Positions 1-8,437 of a DNA stretch of 64,000 bases are shown here, one piece after another; position 1 is the first letter of the stretch, and every line of letters begins with the position of its first letter. Both the position numbers and the translations under genes were made by a program. The stretch lies in NCBI RefSeq assembly GCF_900106955.1, contig NZ_FNNI01000004.1:310001-374000 (forward strand). The letters are read 5' to 3'. The notes beneath the pieces are model-generated. The model was not told the origin of the DNA. It worked only from the letters and a program-made list of their open reading frames with translations, and did no database searches. The DNA is from Aidingimonas halophila (lineage in GTDB: Bacteria > Pseudomonadota > Gammaproteobacteria > Pseudomonadales > Halomonadaceae).

Positions 1-52
1 GGGTTCTGGTTCCCTGCGCTTCGCTCCGGTGCCGGTTACCTTCGCGTTATGC
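1..52 (+). repeat. attC site, right half (cut by window edge)
   Basis: The R' core GTTATGC is at 46-52, preceded by GC-rich hairpin sequence with the CTGCGCTTCGCTCC-like loop seen in other sites of this array. The R'' half lies outside the window. It shows that the array continues to the left, where attI and the integrase would be expected. Confidence 0.75.
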
Positions 53-70
53 CGAAAGGGCGAATTCGAA

Positions 71-760
71 ATGACCGATGAATTAATAGAAGAGTTGGAA
101 CTGGCGGAAAAGGGGGAAGCACCCTCTCCATTCGGTAAAGCAGAGTTCAGCCTAATGGGGTCGCCGGCATCGGTACAGGCGAAGAAGGATGTTCGTGACG
201 CCTATCTCCAGTCGATCAGAAACCAGTTCAAAGATATTAAGTATCTACTAACCGGTGAGCTCATACTGAACGTCACGTGGCTTCTTCCCGTAAAAAGCAG
301 GTTTGAAACTGATGCTAAAGCTGATATCGATAATTGTATAAAGCCAATCATTGATGCTTTTACCGGGCCAAGTGGGTTCTTTATCGATGATTGTCAAATT
401 CGAGGGCTATACATTTGCTGGCGGCACATTGAATCTGATGATGAGCGGCTAGTTTTTGAATTTGAGTTTCAGGCAGATCAGTATTCTTTGAAAAGCGAGC
501 TAGCTTTTGTGCAATTGAATGGCGCGTTATGTACCCCCGTGAACTTGAACTGGCCAACTGCGGCGAAAACCCTTTGGGCGGGGATGCTCAAAGCCAACGA
601 AGCCCAAAAGGCTATACTCGAAAAGCTAGGTACGCCGTATCCTGCGGTTGCAGGTTTCTTAGGGGGAAGCCAACCATTTCATCGTACAAGGGTGAACGGT
701 TTCACCGTCATGACTTTGAGCGATTTTGCCTTTTCAGGGAGCTCTAATGAATTGGCATAA
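71..760 (+). CDS. RusA-like Holliday junction resolvase, cassette gene
   Basis: 229 aa from the ATG at 71; an upstream in-frame start at 29 lies inside the attC and is rejected. Residues 85-107 carry the RusA pattern DIDN, then K91, D95 and a DD pair at 106-107, the acidic residues that bind metal in this family. RusA enzymes are about 120-140 aa, so the roughly 80 C-terminal residues are an extension I cannot assign. RusA proteins resolve four-way DNA junctions and are usually phage-borne; a role in recombination or against phage replication is inference. The stop codon sits in the R'' of the following attC, as is usual for cassettes. Confidence 0.7.
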   Translation: MTDELIEELELAEKGEAPSPFGKAEFSLMGSPASVQAKKDVRDAYLQSIRNQFKDIKYLLTGELILNVTWLLPVKSRFETDAKADIDNCIKPIIDAFTGPSGFFIDDCQIRGLYICWRHIESDDERLVFEFEFQADQYSLKSELAFVQLNGALCTPVNLNWPTAAKTLWAGMLKANEAQKAILEKLGTPYPAVAGFLGGSQPFHRTRVNGFTVMTLSDFAFSGSSNELA

Positions 761-814
761 CAAACGCGTCAAAGGCGACGCTCGTACCTCGCGCGCTTTA
801 CGCGGGCGTTATAC
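755..814 (+). repeat. attC site
   Basis: R'' GCATAAC at 755-761 and R' GTTATAC at 808-814 enclose an imperfect hairpin of 60 bp. The RusA-like stop codon overlaps R''. Confidence 0.85.
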
Positions 815-913
815 GGAAATGGCTGCACCCGCTTTGAAGCAAAAGCAAGCATTGGTCTAATGAGTTGAGATTCCCAAGAATTCACGAGTCGCAACAATAG
901 CGAGAAGCGAATA

Positions 914-2206
914 ATGGCTAAAATTGAAGGTTTTCGAATAAGAAATTTCAGAGCTCTCAAAGACGTCACTTTAGGGCGTTTATGGAACCAACAGGATGCC
1001 GAACCACTCACTCCAATGACTGCAGTTATAGGTAAAAATGGTGTTGGCAAGAGTACGTTGTTTGATGCTTTTGGATTCCTGGCAGACGCTCTAAAGGTAG
1101 GTGTCGAAGAGGCATGTTACGCCCATGGTCGGGGAGGTTTTGAACGTGTAAGAGCTCAGGGGCAGAAAGGACCTATTGAATTCGAGGTCTACTACAAAGA
1201 AGACGGGAACGCTCGGCCTATTACCTATGAAATTTCCATCGATATAGATAGTTCGGGACGACCTTATGTCCTGAAAGAACGTCTCAGGCAGCGGCGAAAA
1301 GGTCAAAAGCGAGGATGGCCCTTCTCTTTTCTTTTGTTGAATAGTGGGAAGGGGATTGTATGGAGGGGTGATCAGGGAGGCCGCCAAATCGAAGAAGGGC
1401 AAGAGTTCTTCGATTTGGATAGCCTGCTAGAGTCGATCAAATCTGACGAAACGAATGAAGAGTCTAAAGAAACCGAACTGGTCGAGCTTGAAGATATACG
1501 GAAATTAGGGGTAGCTACGCTTGGGTCGTTGAAACAACACCCAAGGATTTCAGCATTTCGTCGATTTATCGAGGGTTGGTATCTCAGCTATTTTACACCA
1601 GACGCGGCCAGGAGCTTACCGCTGGCCGGGCCGCAAAAGCACCTCAATATCCATGGCGACAACCTTGGAAATGTTGTGCAATTTATGGAGCGGGAACACC
1701 CAAAGCGGTTCAGAATTATTTTGAATCAAATAGTTGGCAAAATCCCTGGTGTTGACAAAATTGACACGGAAAGGACAAACGACAGCCGGTTACTGCTTAG
1801 GTTCAATGACAAAGGATTTCAAGATCCTTTTTATGCGCAGCAAATGTCTGATGGTACGTTGAAGGTGTTCGCTTATCTGCTTTTGCTAGAAGATCCTGCA
1901 CCGCCGCCATTTTTGTGTATTGAAGAGCCAGAGAATGGCTTGTACCACAAACTTCTTCAATCTCTCGCGGAAGAGTTCCGCGAACATGCAACAGGGCGTA
2001 AAGGCGGATCTCAGGTTTTCATCACTACTCATCAACCATACTTAGTCGATGCCTTGGATCCTTCTGAGGTATGGATCCTTGAGAAGGGGGCAGACGGTTT
2101 TTCGGTGATACGTCGAGCCAGCGACGACGAGATAGTGCGGAGTATGGTTTCTGAGGGGCTACCCCTGGGCGGTCTTTGGTACAGCGATTACCTGGATGCG
2201 AGGTGA
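914..2206 (+). CDS. AAA ATPase (AAA_21/OLD-like), defence pair part 1
   Basis: 430 aa. The N-terminus has the SMC/RecF-like beta strand (FRIRNFRAL) and a Walker A, GKNGVGKST at residues 40-48. The C-terminal half has a signature-like QMSDGTLK, a Walker B LCIEEPEN and the switch THQPYLVDAL. This is the architecture of AAA_21/RloA/OLD ATPases. The downstream gene begins 4 bp after the stop and encodes a DUF4276 (TOPRIM-like) protein, so the two probably act as one complex. Such ATPase plus TOPRIM pairs resemble PARIS and split OLD nucleases; an antiphage role is inferred from this and from the cassette setting. About 100 bp of leader separate it from the attC, enough for its own promoter. Confidence 0.85.
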   Translation: MAKIEGFRIRNFRALKDVTLGRLWNQQDAEPLTPMTAVIGKNGVGKSTLFDAFGFLADALKVGVEEACYAHGRGGFERVRAQGQKGPIEFEVYYKEDGNARPITYEISIDIDSSGRPYVLKERLRQRRKGQKRGWPFSFLLLNSGKGIVWRGDQGGRQIEEGQEFFDLDSLLESIKSDETNEESKETELVELEDIRKLGVATLGSLKQHPRISAFRRFIEGWYLSYFTPDAARSLPLAGPQKHLNIHGDNLGNVVQFMEREHPKRFRIILNQIVGKIPGVDKIDTERTNDSRLLLRFNDKGFQDPFYAQQMSDGTLKVFAYLLLLEDPAPPPFLCIEEPENGLYHKLLQSLAEEFREHATGRKGGSQVFITTHQPYLVDALDPSEVWILEKGADGFSVIRRASDDEIVRSMVSEGLPLGGLWYSDYLDAR

Positions 2207-2210
2207 TCGG

Positions 2211-2876
2211 ATGCATTTTGAAATACTTGTTGAAGATCAGTCAGGCAAAAAGGCTCTTGATATACTGGTACCTAAGATTATCGGCGATGATCATACGTAT
2301 AATGTTCACCCATACAAAGGAATAGGGCGTATTCCGAAGAACCTCGGTACGAATAATAACGCCAATAAACGCATTCTACTTGACCAACTTCCACGGCTTC
2401 TTCGTGGGTATGGTAATGCATTCGCCAATTACCCCGCTGAGTACCCTGCGGCAGTAATTTTGGTATGTGACTTAGATGACAAATGCCTCAAATCATTTCG
2501 CCAAGAGCTTATTAGTATATTGGAAAGTTGCAATCCACAGCCAGAAACTCGTTTTTGCATCGCAATTGAGGAAGGAGAAGCTTGGTTTCTTGGAGACGTT
2601 CAAGCTATTAAAGCTGCGTATCCCAGAGCCAAGGATGCTGTCTTGAACAAATATGTGAATGATTCTATTTGTGGCACTTGGGAACGTTTGGCAGATGCAG
2701 TATATCCTGGAGGCGCAGCAGCGCTTGCTTCTAAAGGCTGGCAAGCTGTCGGCATAGAAAAGTCTCAGTGGTCTGAGCAAATTAGCCCACATATGGATAC
2801 TTCAAATAATGCTTCACCAAGTTTCGTATACTTTCGACAGAAGTTACTGGAACTTGCGGGAGAAGAAGATGATTAA
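2211..2876 (+). CDS. DUF4276 (TOPRIM-like) protein, defence pair part 2
   Basis: 221 aa. I chose the ATG at 2211 because AGGTGA (2201-2206) overlaps the ATPase stop codon at good spacing; an ATG at 2196 overlaps the upstream gene. The start MHFEILVEDQSGKKAL and the internal VILVCDLDDKC and FCIAIEEGEAWFLGD segments match the DUF4276 pattern, with acidic clusters placed as in TOPRIM folds (E8, the DLDD group, the EEGE group). In ATPase/TOPRIM pairs the TOPRIM subunit is usually the nuclease effector. Translational coupling supports complex formation. The exact target is unknown. Confidence 0.75.
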   Translation: MHFEILVEDQSGKKALDILVPKIIGDDHTYNVHPYKGIGRIPKNLGTNNNANKRILLDQLPRLLRGYGNAFANYPAEYPAAVILVCDLDDKCLKSFRQELISILESCNPQPETRFCIAIEEGEAWFLGDVQAIKAAYPRAKDAVLNKYVNDSICGTWERLADAVYPGGAAALASKGWQAVGIEKSQWSEQISPHMDTSNNASPSFVYFRQKLLELAGEEDD

Positions 2877-2925
2877 TAGATGTTGGTTAGTTCTGTCGGA
2901 GACAATAGTGGATTGATCAAAATCC

Positions 2926-3009
2926 GTATAACCAGTGCAGGCACGGCGACGCCCACTACATTGCGCCTTCGGCTCCATTGCGTGGGCGCGCATGCTGCAA
3001 GCGTTATGC
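2926..3009 (+). repeat. attC site (84 bp)
   Basis: R'' GTATAAC at 2926-2932 and R' GTTATGC at 3003-3009. The interior has the long GGCGACGCCCAC / GTGGGCGCG stem. Confidence 0.85.
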
Positions 3010-3033
3010 AATGTCGGCGCTGAGGAGATCAAC

Positions 3034-3351
3034 GTGAAGTCAATTTTTGTTGCGTTTTTACTATTAGCCTCTTTCAAGTCACTTGCCGCCGACTCCAGCG
3101 AGAAGCAAGAATACTGTGACAATCTGGCAACGTTCGCAGCACAAACGGCTGAAGCCAGATTAAGTGGGGAATCATTTTCCTCGGTCATCCGCCGAATTGA
3201 TAATCTTGAATCTAATCCAGGAGTGAAGACGCTGTTTAAGGGTATCGCTTCTGATGTATACACCAAGGAGTTCTCTCCTGAGGAAGCTTATTCCGACTTG
3301 ATCTGGTCATGTCTGAATTCGCTCAAGGATAGTGAACGAGGCGATAGCTAA
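3034..3351 (+). CDS. Small exported protein of unknown function
   Basis: 105 aa from a GTG at 3034 with GAGGAG at 3022-3027; the longer reading upstream runs through the attC. The first 19 residues (MKSIFVAFLLLASFKSLAA) are a clear Sec signal peptide with an AXA-type cleavage site. The mature part of about 86 residues is alpha-helical in composition with two cysteines that could form a disulfide. I do not recognise a family. A periplasmic location is inferred from the signal. Single small exported proteins are common integron cargo. Confidence 0.6.
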   Translation: MKSIFVAFLLLASFKSLAADSSEKQEYCDNLATFAAQTAEARLSGESFSSVIRRIDNLESNPGVKTLFKGIASDVYTKEFSPEEAYSDLIWSCLNSLKDSERGDS

Positions 3352-3386
3352 ATCGCTCAATTTTTAATCATTTATGAACATGGGTC

Positions 3387-3470
3387 GCATAACAAGCCAA
3401 GGCAGTGGGACATATTTTGCTTCGCTGCGCTCAAAACGTAAAAATATGCCCCTGCTTGGGAGCGTTGTGC
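3387..3470 (+). repeat. attC site (84 bp)
   Basis: R'' GCATAAC at 3387-3393, R' GTTGTGC at 3464-3470. The interior pair GGCAGTGGGACATATTTT / AAAATATGCCCCTGC forms the stem. Confidence 0.85.
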
Positions 3471-3492
3471 GACAAAAGCAGGGTGCCCGTAA

Positions 3493-4026
3493 ATGAACCA
3501 CTCAGTTCTAGGATTTACCGAAGAAGGGCTGACGCGCTCGTTATCCTATTCAGGATTCGTGCTGCTCGCATTCGAGTTGGTTAAGAGTCTCATCGTAGAA
3601 CCAATTAAGCTGTTCTATCGCGATACGACTTTTCATTCGGGGCCTTTCAAATCCTATGAACATGATGTTAGATCACGCCACAAGAATGAATTCGAGGCCT
3701 GCCTTCTGTATCTGCGGGATTTCATGAATGCTATCGACTCCGACGACATGGCCTCTATACAGGCGCTACGAAAACATCGAAACGAGCTAGCGCATAACCT
3801 TCCAAAGCATCTCCATAGCCTCGACATAGCGAGTCACAGAGAGCTTCTTGAGCGTGTCGATAGGGCGTTGTTCAAGCTGAGTAACTACCGGACATACATG
3901 GAGATCGGTAATGACCCCGAGTTTCGGGGACTAGGGATCGATTGGGGCACTGTGTATGGGACCGAATACATGATATTCAAAGAAGTCATCGAAAAGGTCC
4001 GCGTGATCCAGGAACAAGAGCCGTGA
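3493..4026 (+). CDS. HEPN-like protein, possible RNase, cassette gene
   Basis: 177 aa, predicted helical. The segment LRKHRNELAHNLPK contains R96-N-E-L-A-H101, which fits the RX4-6H motif of HEPN ribonucleases, in a helix followed by another helical stretch as HEPN folds require. No nucleotidyltransferase (MNT) partner is adjacent; it is a single-gene cassette. HEPN domains serve in abortive infection and toxin-antitoxin modules. RNase activity is inferred from one motif only. No strong ribosome binding site is visible before the ATG. Confidence 0.5.
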   Translation: MNHSVLGFTEEGLTRSLSYSGFVLLAFELVKSLIVEPIKLFYRDTTFHSGPFKSYEHDVRSRHKNEFEACLLYLRDFMNAIDSDDMASIQALRKHRNELAHNLPKHLHSLDIASHRELLERVDRALFKLSNYRTYMEIGNDPEFRGLGIDWGTVYGTEYMIFKEVIEKVRVIQEQEP

Positions 4027-4027
4027 C

Positions 4028-4105
4028 GCACAACAAATCGCTCCACCGGACGTCTTGGCTTCCGCTTCGCTTCAGTCAAGCCGCCGGTGAGCCTGGCCGT
4101 TATAT
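4028..4105 (+). repeat. attC site
   Basis: R'' GCACAAC at 4028-4034, R' GTTATAT at 4099-4105, with a stem around GACGTCTTGGCTTCC / CAAGCCGCC. Confidence 0.85.
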
Positions 4106-4121
4106 CTCATAGGGAGTTACA

Positions 4122-5696
4122 GTGAAACTCGACAAGGCGATTGACCTGGCCATTGAGAATGTCCGAAAAGAAGGGCTCACCGACATTTTTCGCGATCCTT
4201 TTGAGCTCTCATTGCTGAAAAATGAACAGTTTAAGCAGTTTTTGTCAGGTCAGGTTAAATCAAGAATCAATTCAGGCTCCCTGTCCGGTTTAAAGGTTTA
4301 TCCAGTCAGCCATGTTTTATTCCCCAAAAAAGATGCATATGATTTCAGGCGCGCAGCCCTAATTCAACCAATTGACACTATTACTTACTTGGCGCTTGTC
4401 TTAATGTATGCAGATATTATTGAAAAGCATCGAATAGAAAAGCGCAGGAATATTGTTTTCTCGTATAGATTCAAGCCAAAATCTGGCTATCTTTTTGATT
4501 CAAAATATAACTTCACATACTTTCAGGCGCATGTCTCTCGCCGAATCAAAAGTCCAAGGACTAAAGTATTAGTGAAGTGTGATATTTCAAATTTTTACGA
4601 CAGACTAAATCTTCACCGCCTCGAATCAACCCTGCTCAGTCTTCCAATAGAGAAGAAACTTACAAAGCTTACTAATGAGTTGCTTACATTCTGGGCCAAT
4701 AGAGATTCATACAGTCTGCCTGTTGGCGGAAACGCTAGCCGAATTCTTGCTGAAGCGGCCTTATTATCTGTCGACGACTATTTGCGATCTTTAAATGTTA
4801 AGTATTGTAGATTCGTCGATGACTATCGTTTATTTGCGCCAGATGCAAAAACAGCCCATTCATGGTTAACTCTTCTTGTAGATCGACTATATTTGGAAGG
4901 GTTGATGGTAAACCCATCAAAGACAGTGATCGAAGACGTTTCAAAAACCACAAAGACTTCTGCTTTTTCCGAGGAAGCCAGGCAAGTAGCAAATGAACTT
5001 CGCCAGGGGCGCATCATTGTTGGATATACCGGGACAATTCCTACAAAGTTTCGAGAGCTTTCGAATCGCGAAATTGAAGAGCTAAAAGAGGTTGCCACTG
5101 AAGAGCTTGAAGATAAAATAAGGAATAATCAAATACTTCAACCTGATGATGTAAGACGATTTATAAGAATTGTAGTCGCAAGCGAAGATTATAGTAAGCT
5201 TAATCTATTCAGTTCTCTTGTAGAAAAATTTCCTCAATTCACCCCCTTGTTGGTGGATCTTTTCATAAAGAAAGAATCTGCTTTCCCGGAAAACCTCAAG
5301 AGTTCGATCCGAGAGTATTTTTCAAGAATGTTATCCGAGGGCGAACGGTATCCCGAATATCTTTTGATATCCGTAGTCCGATTGCTCGGCCAAGATGGCT
5401 TTGCCGATAAAAGTGCGTTAATGGCGTTTTTTAGAAATTTGAGACGAAACTCCGGAGCATATATTGGAAGAGCGGTCCTTGACGCCCTTTCGAAAGTCGC
5501 CAATAGAACAGATGTAATTGAAATTAGGCAATATTATCAGCGAGCAGACCACTGGGAAAAGCGGGCTATCATTAAAATTGTTGACGCAGTTCTTTCTGAA
5601 GAGGAAAAGAGGCCCTGGCTCAAGAATGTAAAAGTTCACTCAGGCGACGATTTTTTTGCCGTTGAGACGTTCGATCCTAAAAAGAAAGGAAAATGA
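4122..5696 (+). CDS. Stand-alone reverse transcriptase of the DRT/Abi type
   Basis: 524 aa. RT motifs are in order: KCDISNFYD near residue 152 with catalytic D154, LPVGGNASRILAEAAL at 199-214, and the active-site box RFVDDYRLF with D233-D234. This is a full palm. There is no group II maturase or HNH domain and no intron RNA flanks it. The C-terminal 230 residues or so are helical and charged, without the usual RNA-binding X domain, as in AbiA/AbiK and other defence RTs. It fits the unknown-group/DRT class, but I cannot assign a subgroup. It is preceded by GGGAG at a good distance and fills one cassette alone. An antiphage function is inference from family and context. Confidence 0.85.
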   Translation: MKLDKAIDLAIENVRKEGLTDIFRDPFELSLLKNEQFKQFLSGQVKSRINSGSLSGLKVYPVSHVLFPKKDAYDFRRAALIQPIDTITYLALVLMYADIIEKHRIEKRRNIVFSYRFKPKSGYLFDSKYNFTYFQAHVSRRIKSPRTKVLVKCDISNFYDRLNLHRLESTLLSLPIEKKLTKLTNELLTFWANRDSYSLPVGGNASRILAEAALLSVDDYLRSLNVKYCRFVDDYRLFAPDAKTAHSWLTLLVDRLYLEGLMVNPSKTVIEDVSKTTKTSAFSEEARQVANELRQGRIIVGYTGTIPTKFRELSNREIEELKEVATEELEDKIRNNQILQPDDVRRFIRIVVASEDYSKLNLFSSLVEKFPQFTPLLVDLFIKKESAFPENLKSSIREYFSRMLSEGERYPEYLLISVVRLLGQDGFADKSALMAFFRNLRRNSGAYIGRAVLDALSKVANRTDVIEIRQYYQRADHWEKRAIIKIVDAVLSEEEKRPWLKNVKVHSGDDFFAVETFDPKKKGK

Positions 5697-5697
5697 A

Positions 5698-5766
5698 ATA
5701 TAACAATCAGTTGCAGCGGATCGGTTTACGCTGCGCTCCAATTGCCCACTGAACTGGGCGTTATGT
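5698..5766 (+). repeat. attC site
   Basis: R'' ATATAAC at 5698-5704, R' GTTATGT at 5760-5766, with the TTTACGCTGCGCTCC loop segment shared by several sites here. A GAAC occurs just before R', of interest for IS91 targeting. Confidence 0.85.
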
Positions 5767-5789
5767 TTGGAAATTAGCCGAGGTACCTA

Positions 5790-6536
5790 ATGAGTGATGC
5801 CCCGACATTCAAGGCAAAGAGTTTTCAATGCCCGCATTGCGGCATAGCTGCACAACAGGACTGGTTCGATGTGGCTGAGGGTGGGGACATCGCACTACAG
5901 CTAATCCAGCATTTGTACTTGAATTATCGATCCAGTGTAAGTGACTATCAGCAAAAGACAATTAATGACTTCCTGAAAGGTGTCAGCCGGGAGTTCACTT
6001 CCTCTCTTCAAAGATTTATTCCGCAGAAGATCGCTGTGTCAACTTGTTCGCAATGTGGTGAGCCAACGCTCTGGGTTGAAAGGCAGCTCGTGTTTCCGAA
6101 GACCCTGTCGGCGCATCCCCCGAATTCGGATCTCGGGCCGGAGATAATCAATATATATAATGAGGCATCGTCGATTGTCACAGATTCCCCAAAAGGGGCT
6201 GCAGCATTACTGCGCCTTGCGCTTCAAAAGCTCCTTAGGCAGCTTGGAAAGCATGGGAAGAATATAAACCAAGACATCCAAGAGTTGGTATCAGATGGGT
6301 TAAGTCCGAAGATACAGCAAGCCCTAGACTTAGTGCGGGTTATTGGAAATAACGCGGTCCATCCTGGTGAAATAAACCTTGACGATAATAGGGAAATAGC
6401 TGAAAAACTGTTTCAGATTCTGAATTTTATCGCCGAAGAAATGATTACCAAGCCGAGAGAATTGGAAGAGCTTTACAACACAACAATTCCTGAGCATACG
6501 AGGGGCCATATCCGCAAGCGTGATGGCGGCGAGTAA
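5790..6536 (+). CDS. DUF4145 domain protein with N-terminal zinc ribbon
   Basis: 248 aa. CPHC near residues 14-17 and CSQC near 86-89 form a split zinc ribbon. Residues about 115-215 match DUF4145: NEASSIVTDSPKGAAALLRLALQ followed by DLVRVIGNNAVHPG. DUF4145 is a HEPN-related helical domain often found fused to, or beside, restriction endonucleases and other defence proteins. Function here is unknown; restriction-associated or RNA-directed activity is inferred. Its attC is reduced to a stub and split by a group II intron. Confidence 0.75.
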   Translation: MSDAPTFKAKSFQCPHCGIAAQQDWFDVAEGGDIALQLIQHLYLNYRSSVSDYQQKTINDFLKGVSREFTSSLQRFIPQKIAVSTCSQCGEPTLWVERQLVFPKTLSAHPPNSDLGPEIINIYNEASSIVTDSPKGAAALLRLALQKLLRQLGKHGKNINQDIQELVSDGLSPKIQQALDLVRVIGNNAVHPGEINLDDNREIAEKLFQILNFIAEEMITKPRELEELYNTTIPEHTRGHIRKRDGGE

Positions 6537-6551
6537 ACATAATGCAAGCGT
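6537..6551 (+). repeat. Stub of attC, split by the group II intron
   Basis: Only about 15 bp follow the stop codon before the intron. Joining 6541-6551 to 8414 onward gives AATGCAAGCGTTATGCAGG, which restores an R' core GTTATGC, split G-T | T-A-T-G-C. The expected hairpin and a good R'' are missing, so this attC seems deleted internally. Confidence 0.55.
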
Positions 6552-8413
6552 GTGTGCCGGGCATGGCACAGATCTAGGGAGATGGAAGTCCTCCTGCCAG
6601 GTGTTAGCAGAGCCGAAGGCTAGGAGAAGGGCAAGGGCGTCATCGCGAGGTGGCGTTTGGGGGAAGCCCAATCCGAAGCCGGGGGCGACGAACAGGAACC
6701 CGATACGAGGTGTGGTACGCCCGGGGCGAGCTGGCACGTGACAGCGAAGCCCTCCATCTGCGAACGGGGTGTGCTTTATAAATCGGGCGTCTACGCGGTG
6801 ACAGTTCTGTGTCTTACCCCGGGAGGTCTGTCGGCTGTCCAGGGATGAGGACTGAGCGCTGGGCAACCGGTGGCGATCGGTCGGCAGAAGTCAGCCGAGG
6901 GCATAGTAGGGGCCAGTCTGTGGCGCCGAAGGCTCGAACAATGACAGGAGACGGAGGCTCCGTGCAGAGCAGCGGGAGTGCATCTGACAAGCAGCGTGAG
7001 CTGCCTCTGGTTTTGCCGGGGGATGAACCCGATGCTGGAGATCGGAGCGAGCCCGAATCCGTTCATCTGACATCGTTGATGGCGCGCGTGCTGAGCCGGG
7101 ACAACCTCAGCCGTGCCCTGAAACAGGTTCGCCGCAACAAGGGGGCGCCGGGCATCGACGGCATGACGGTCGATGCGCTTCCGGGCTATCTGCGCGAGCC
7201 TTGGCCGGAGATCCGCCAACGACTGGTTGCCGGAACCTACCGCCCACAACCGATTCGCCGCGTGATGATCTCCAAGCCGCAAAACGGGGAACGCCCGCTG
7301 GGCATTCCGACCGCACGCGACCGTTTCATTCAGCAGGCCATCGCCCAGGTAATCCAGGGGGAGTGGGAGGAAGCCTTCCACCCGCACAGCTACGGCTTTC
7401 ATCCTGGCCGTTCGGCTCATCAGGCCGTGCGGCATGCCTGGAGCGTCATTCGTTCCGGGAAGGACTGGGTACTGGATCTGGACCTGGAGGCCTTCTTCGA
7501 TCGCGTGAACCACGACCGGCTGATGCGGCGATTGCAGAGTCGAGTAACGGACAAGCCGTTACTGCGGCTGATCAACCGCTACCTGAAAGCCGGCGTATGC
7601 ATCGGGGGAGATCACGACGCCGACACGGGAAGGCGTGCCCCAGGGCGGGCCGCTGTCGCCGGTGTTGGCCAACGTGGTGCTGGATGAGCTGGACTGGAAG
7701 CTGGACCGGCGTGGCCTGTGCTTTGCCCGCTACGCTGATGACTGTCAGGTTTTTGTCGGCAGTCGGCAGTCGGCAGTCGGCGTGCGGGTGAGCGAGTGAT
7801 GGCGAGTCTACGGCGCTTTGTCGATGCCTCGCTGCGGCTCACAGTGAATCCGCGAAAGAGTGCCGTGGACCGTCCCTGGAACCGCCGCTTCCTGGGCTTC
7901 ACCATCAGCCGACGCGGGGTGGGCCTGAAAGTAGCCGATAAGGCCATTGACAGGCTTAAGCACCAAGTGTGCCAGCACAGCCGCCGGACACGCGGCCACA
8001 GCATTGTCCAGGTGATTGCAGAGTTGCGAGAGACCCAGCTTGGTTGGAAAGACGTACTTCGGCGTCGCCGAGGTGCTGAGCCCGCTGCGGGACCTGGACA
8101 AGTGGATCAGGCGGCGATTGCGGGGTTACCTCTGGAAGCAATGGGGCAGAGCGGGCTACCGTGAACTGAGGAAGCGGGGTGTCTCCAGGGATCTTGCCTG
8201 GAACACCGCGAAGTCGGCACATGGCCCTTGGCGGCTGAGCCGCAGTCCGGCCCTTGCCTACGCGCTGCCAGCTCGTGTCTTCCGGAACTTGGGGCTGCCG
8301 GAGCTGGTGGCACGTGAATGGGATGAATCAAGTCATTGAACCGCCGTGGTACGTGATCCGTAGGCCCGGTGGTGTGGAAGGAGCGGGGCCGTGAAGCCTC
8401 GCCCTATCCCGAT
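6552..8413 (+). mobile_element. Group IIC (attC-type) intron
   Basis: 1,862 bp. The 5' end GTGTGCCGGGCATGG is typical for class C introns and the 3' end is CCCTATCCCGAT. A 34-nt domain V lies at about 8340-8373 (ACCGCCGTGGTACGTG... to ...CCCGGTGGT), followed by a domain VI hairpin at 8378-8405. Domain I-III structural RNA occupies 6552-6940. The encoded RT/maturase is frameshifted. Class IIC-attC introns home into integron attC sites; the exon junction here recreates an attC R' core, which fixes the boundaries. The intron is in the same direction as the cassette genes. Splicing cannot be judged from sequence alone. Confidence 0.9.
6941..8339 (+). pseudogene. Group II intron reverse transcriptase/maturase, three frameshifts
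   Basis: Translated in pieces it gives a complete IIC intron protein: RT domains from LSRDNLSRALKQV, GIPTARDRFIQQA, DLDLEAFFDRVNHD, VPQGGPLSPVLANVVL and the catalytic YADD, then the maturase X domain (GWKTYFGVAEVLSPL). Three breaks interrupt it. Near 7608 there is one extra G in a run of five. At 7760-7783 the 7-mer GTCGGCA is present in extra copies, adding 14 bp. Near 8050 there is one extra A. The single-base changes could be sequencing errors; the 7-mer expansion looks real. If all are real, the intron cannot move by its own protein. The likely start is the ATG at 6941. Confidence 0.85.
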
Positions 8414-8437
8414 TATGCAGGACGGGGGCCATAAAAT

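Noticed and set aside
4122-5696. Retron
   Set aside because: The flanks are attC sites with about 16 bp between site and start, leaving no room for an msr-msd RNA; the C-terminal region is much longer than in retron RTs.
7107-8331. Other frames inside the group II intron
   Set aside because: They are shadows of the frameshifted maturase in GC-rich sequence.
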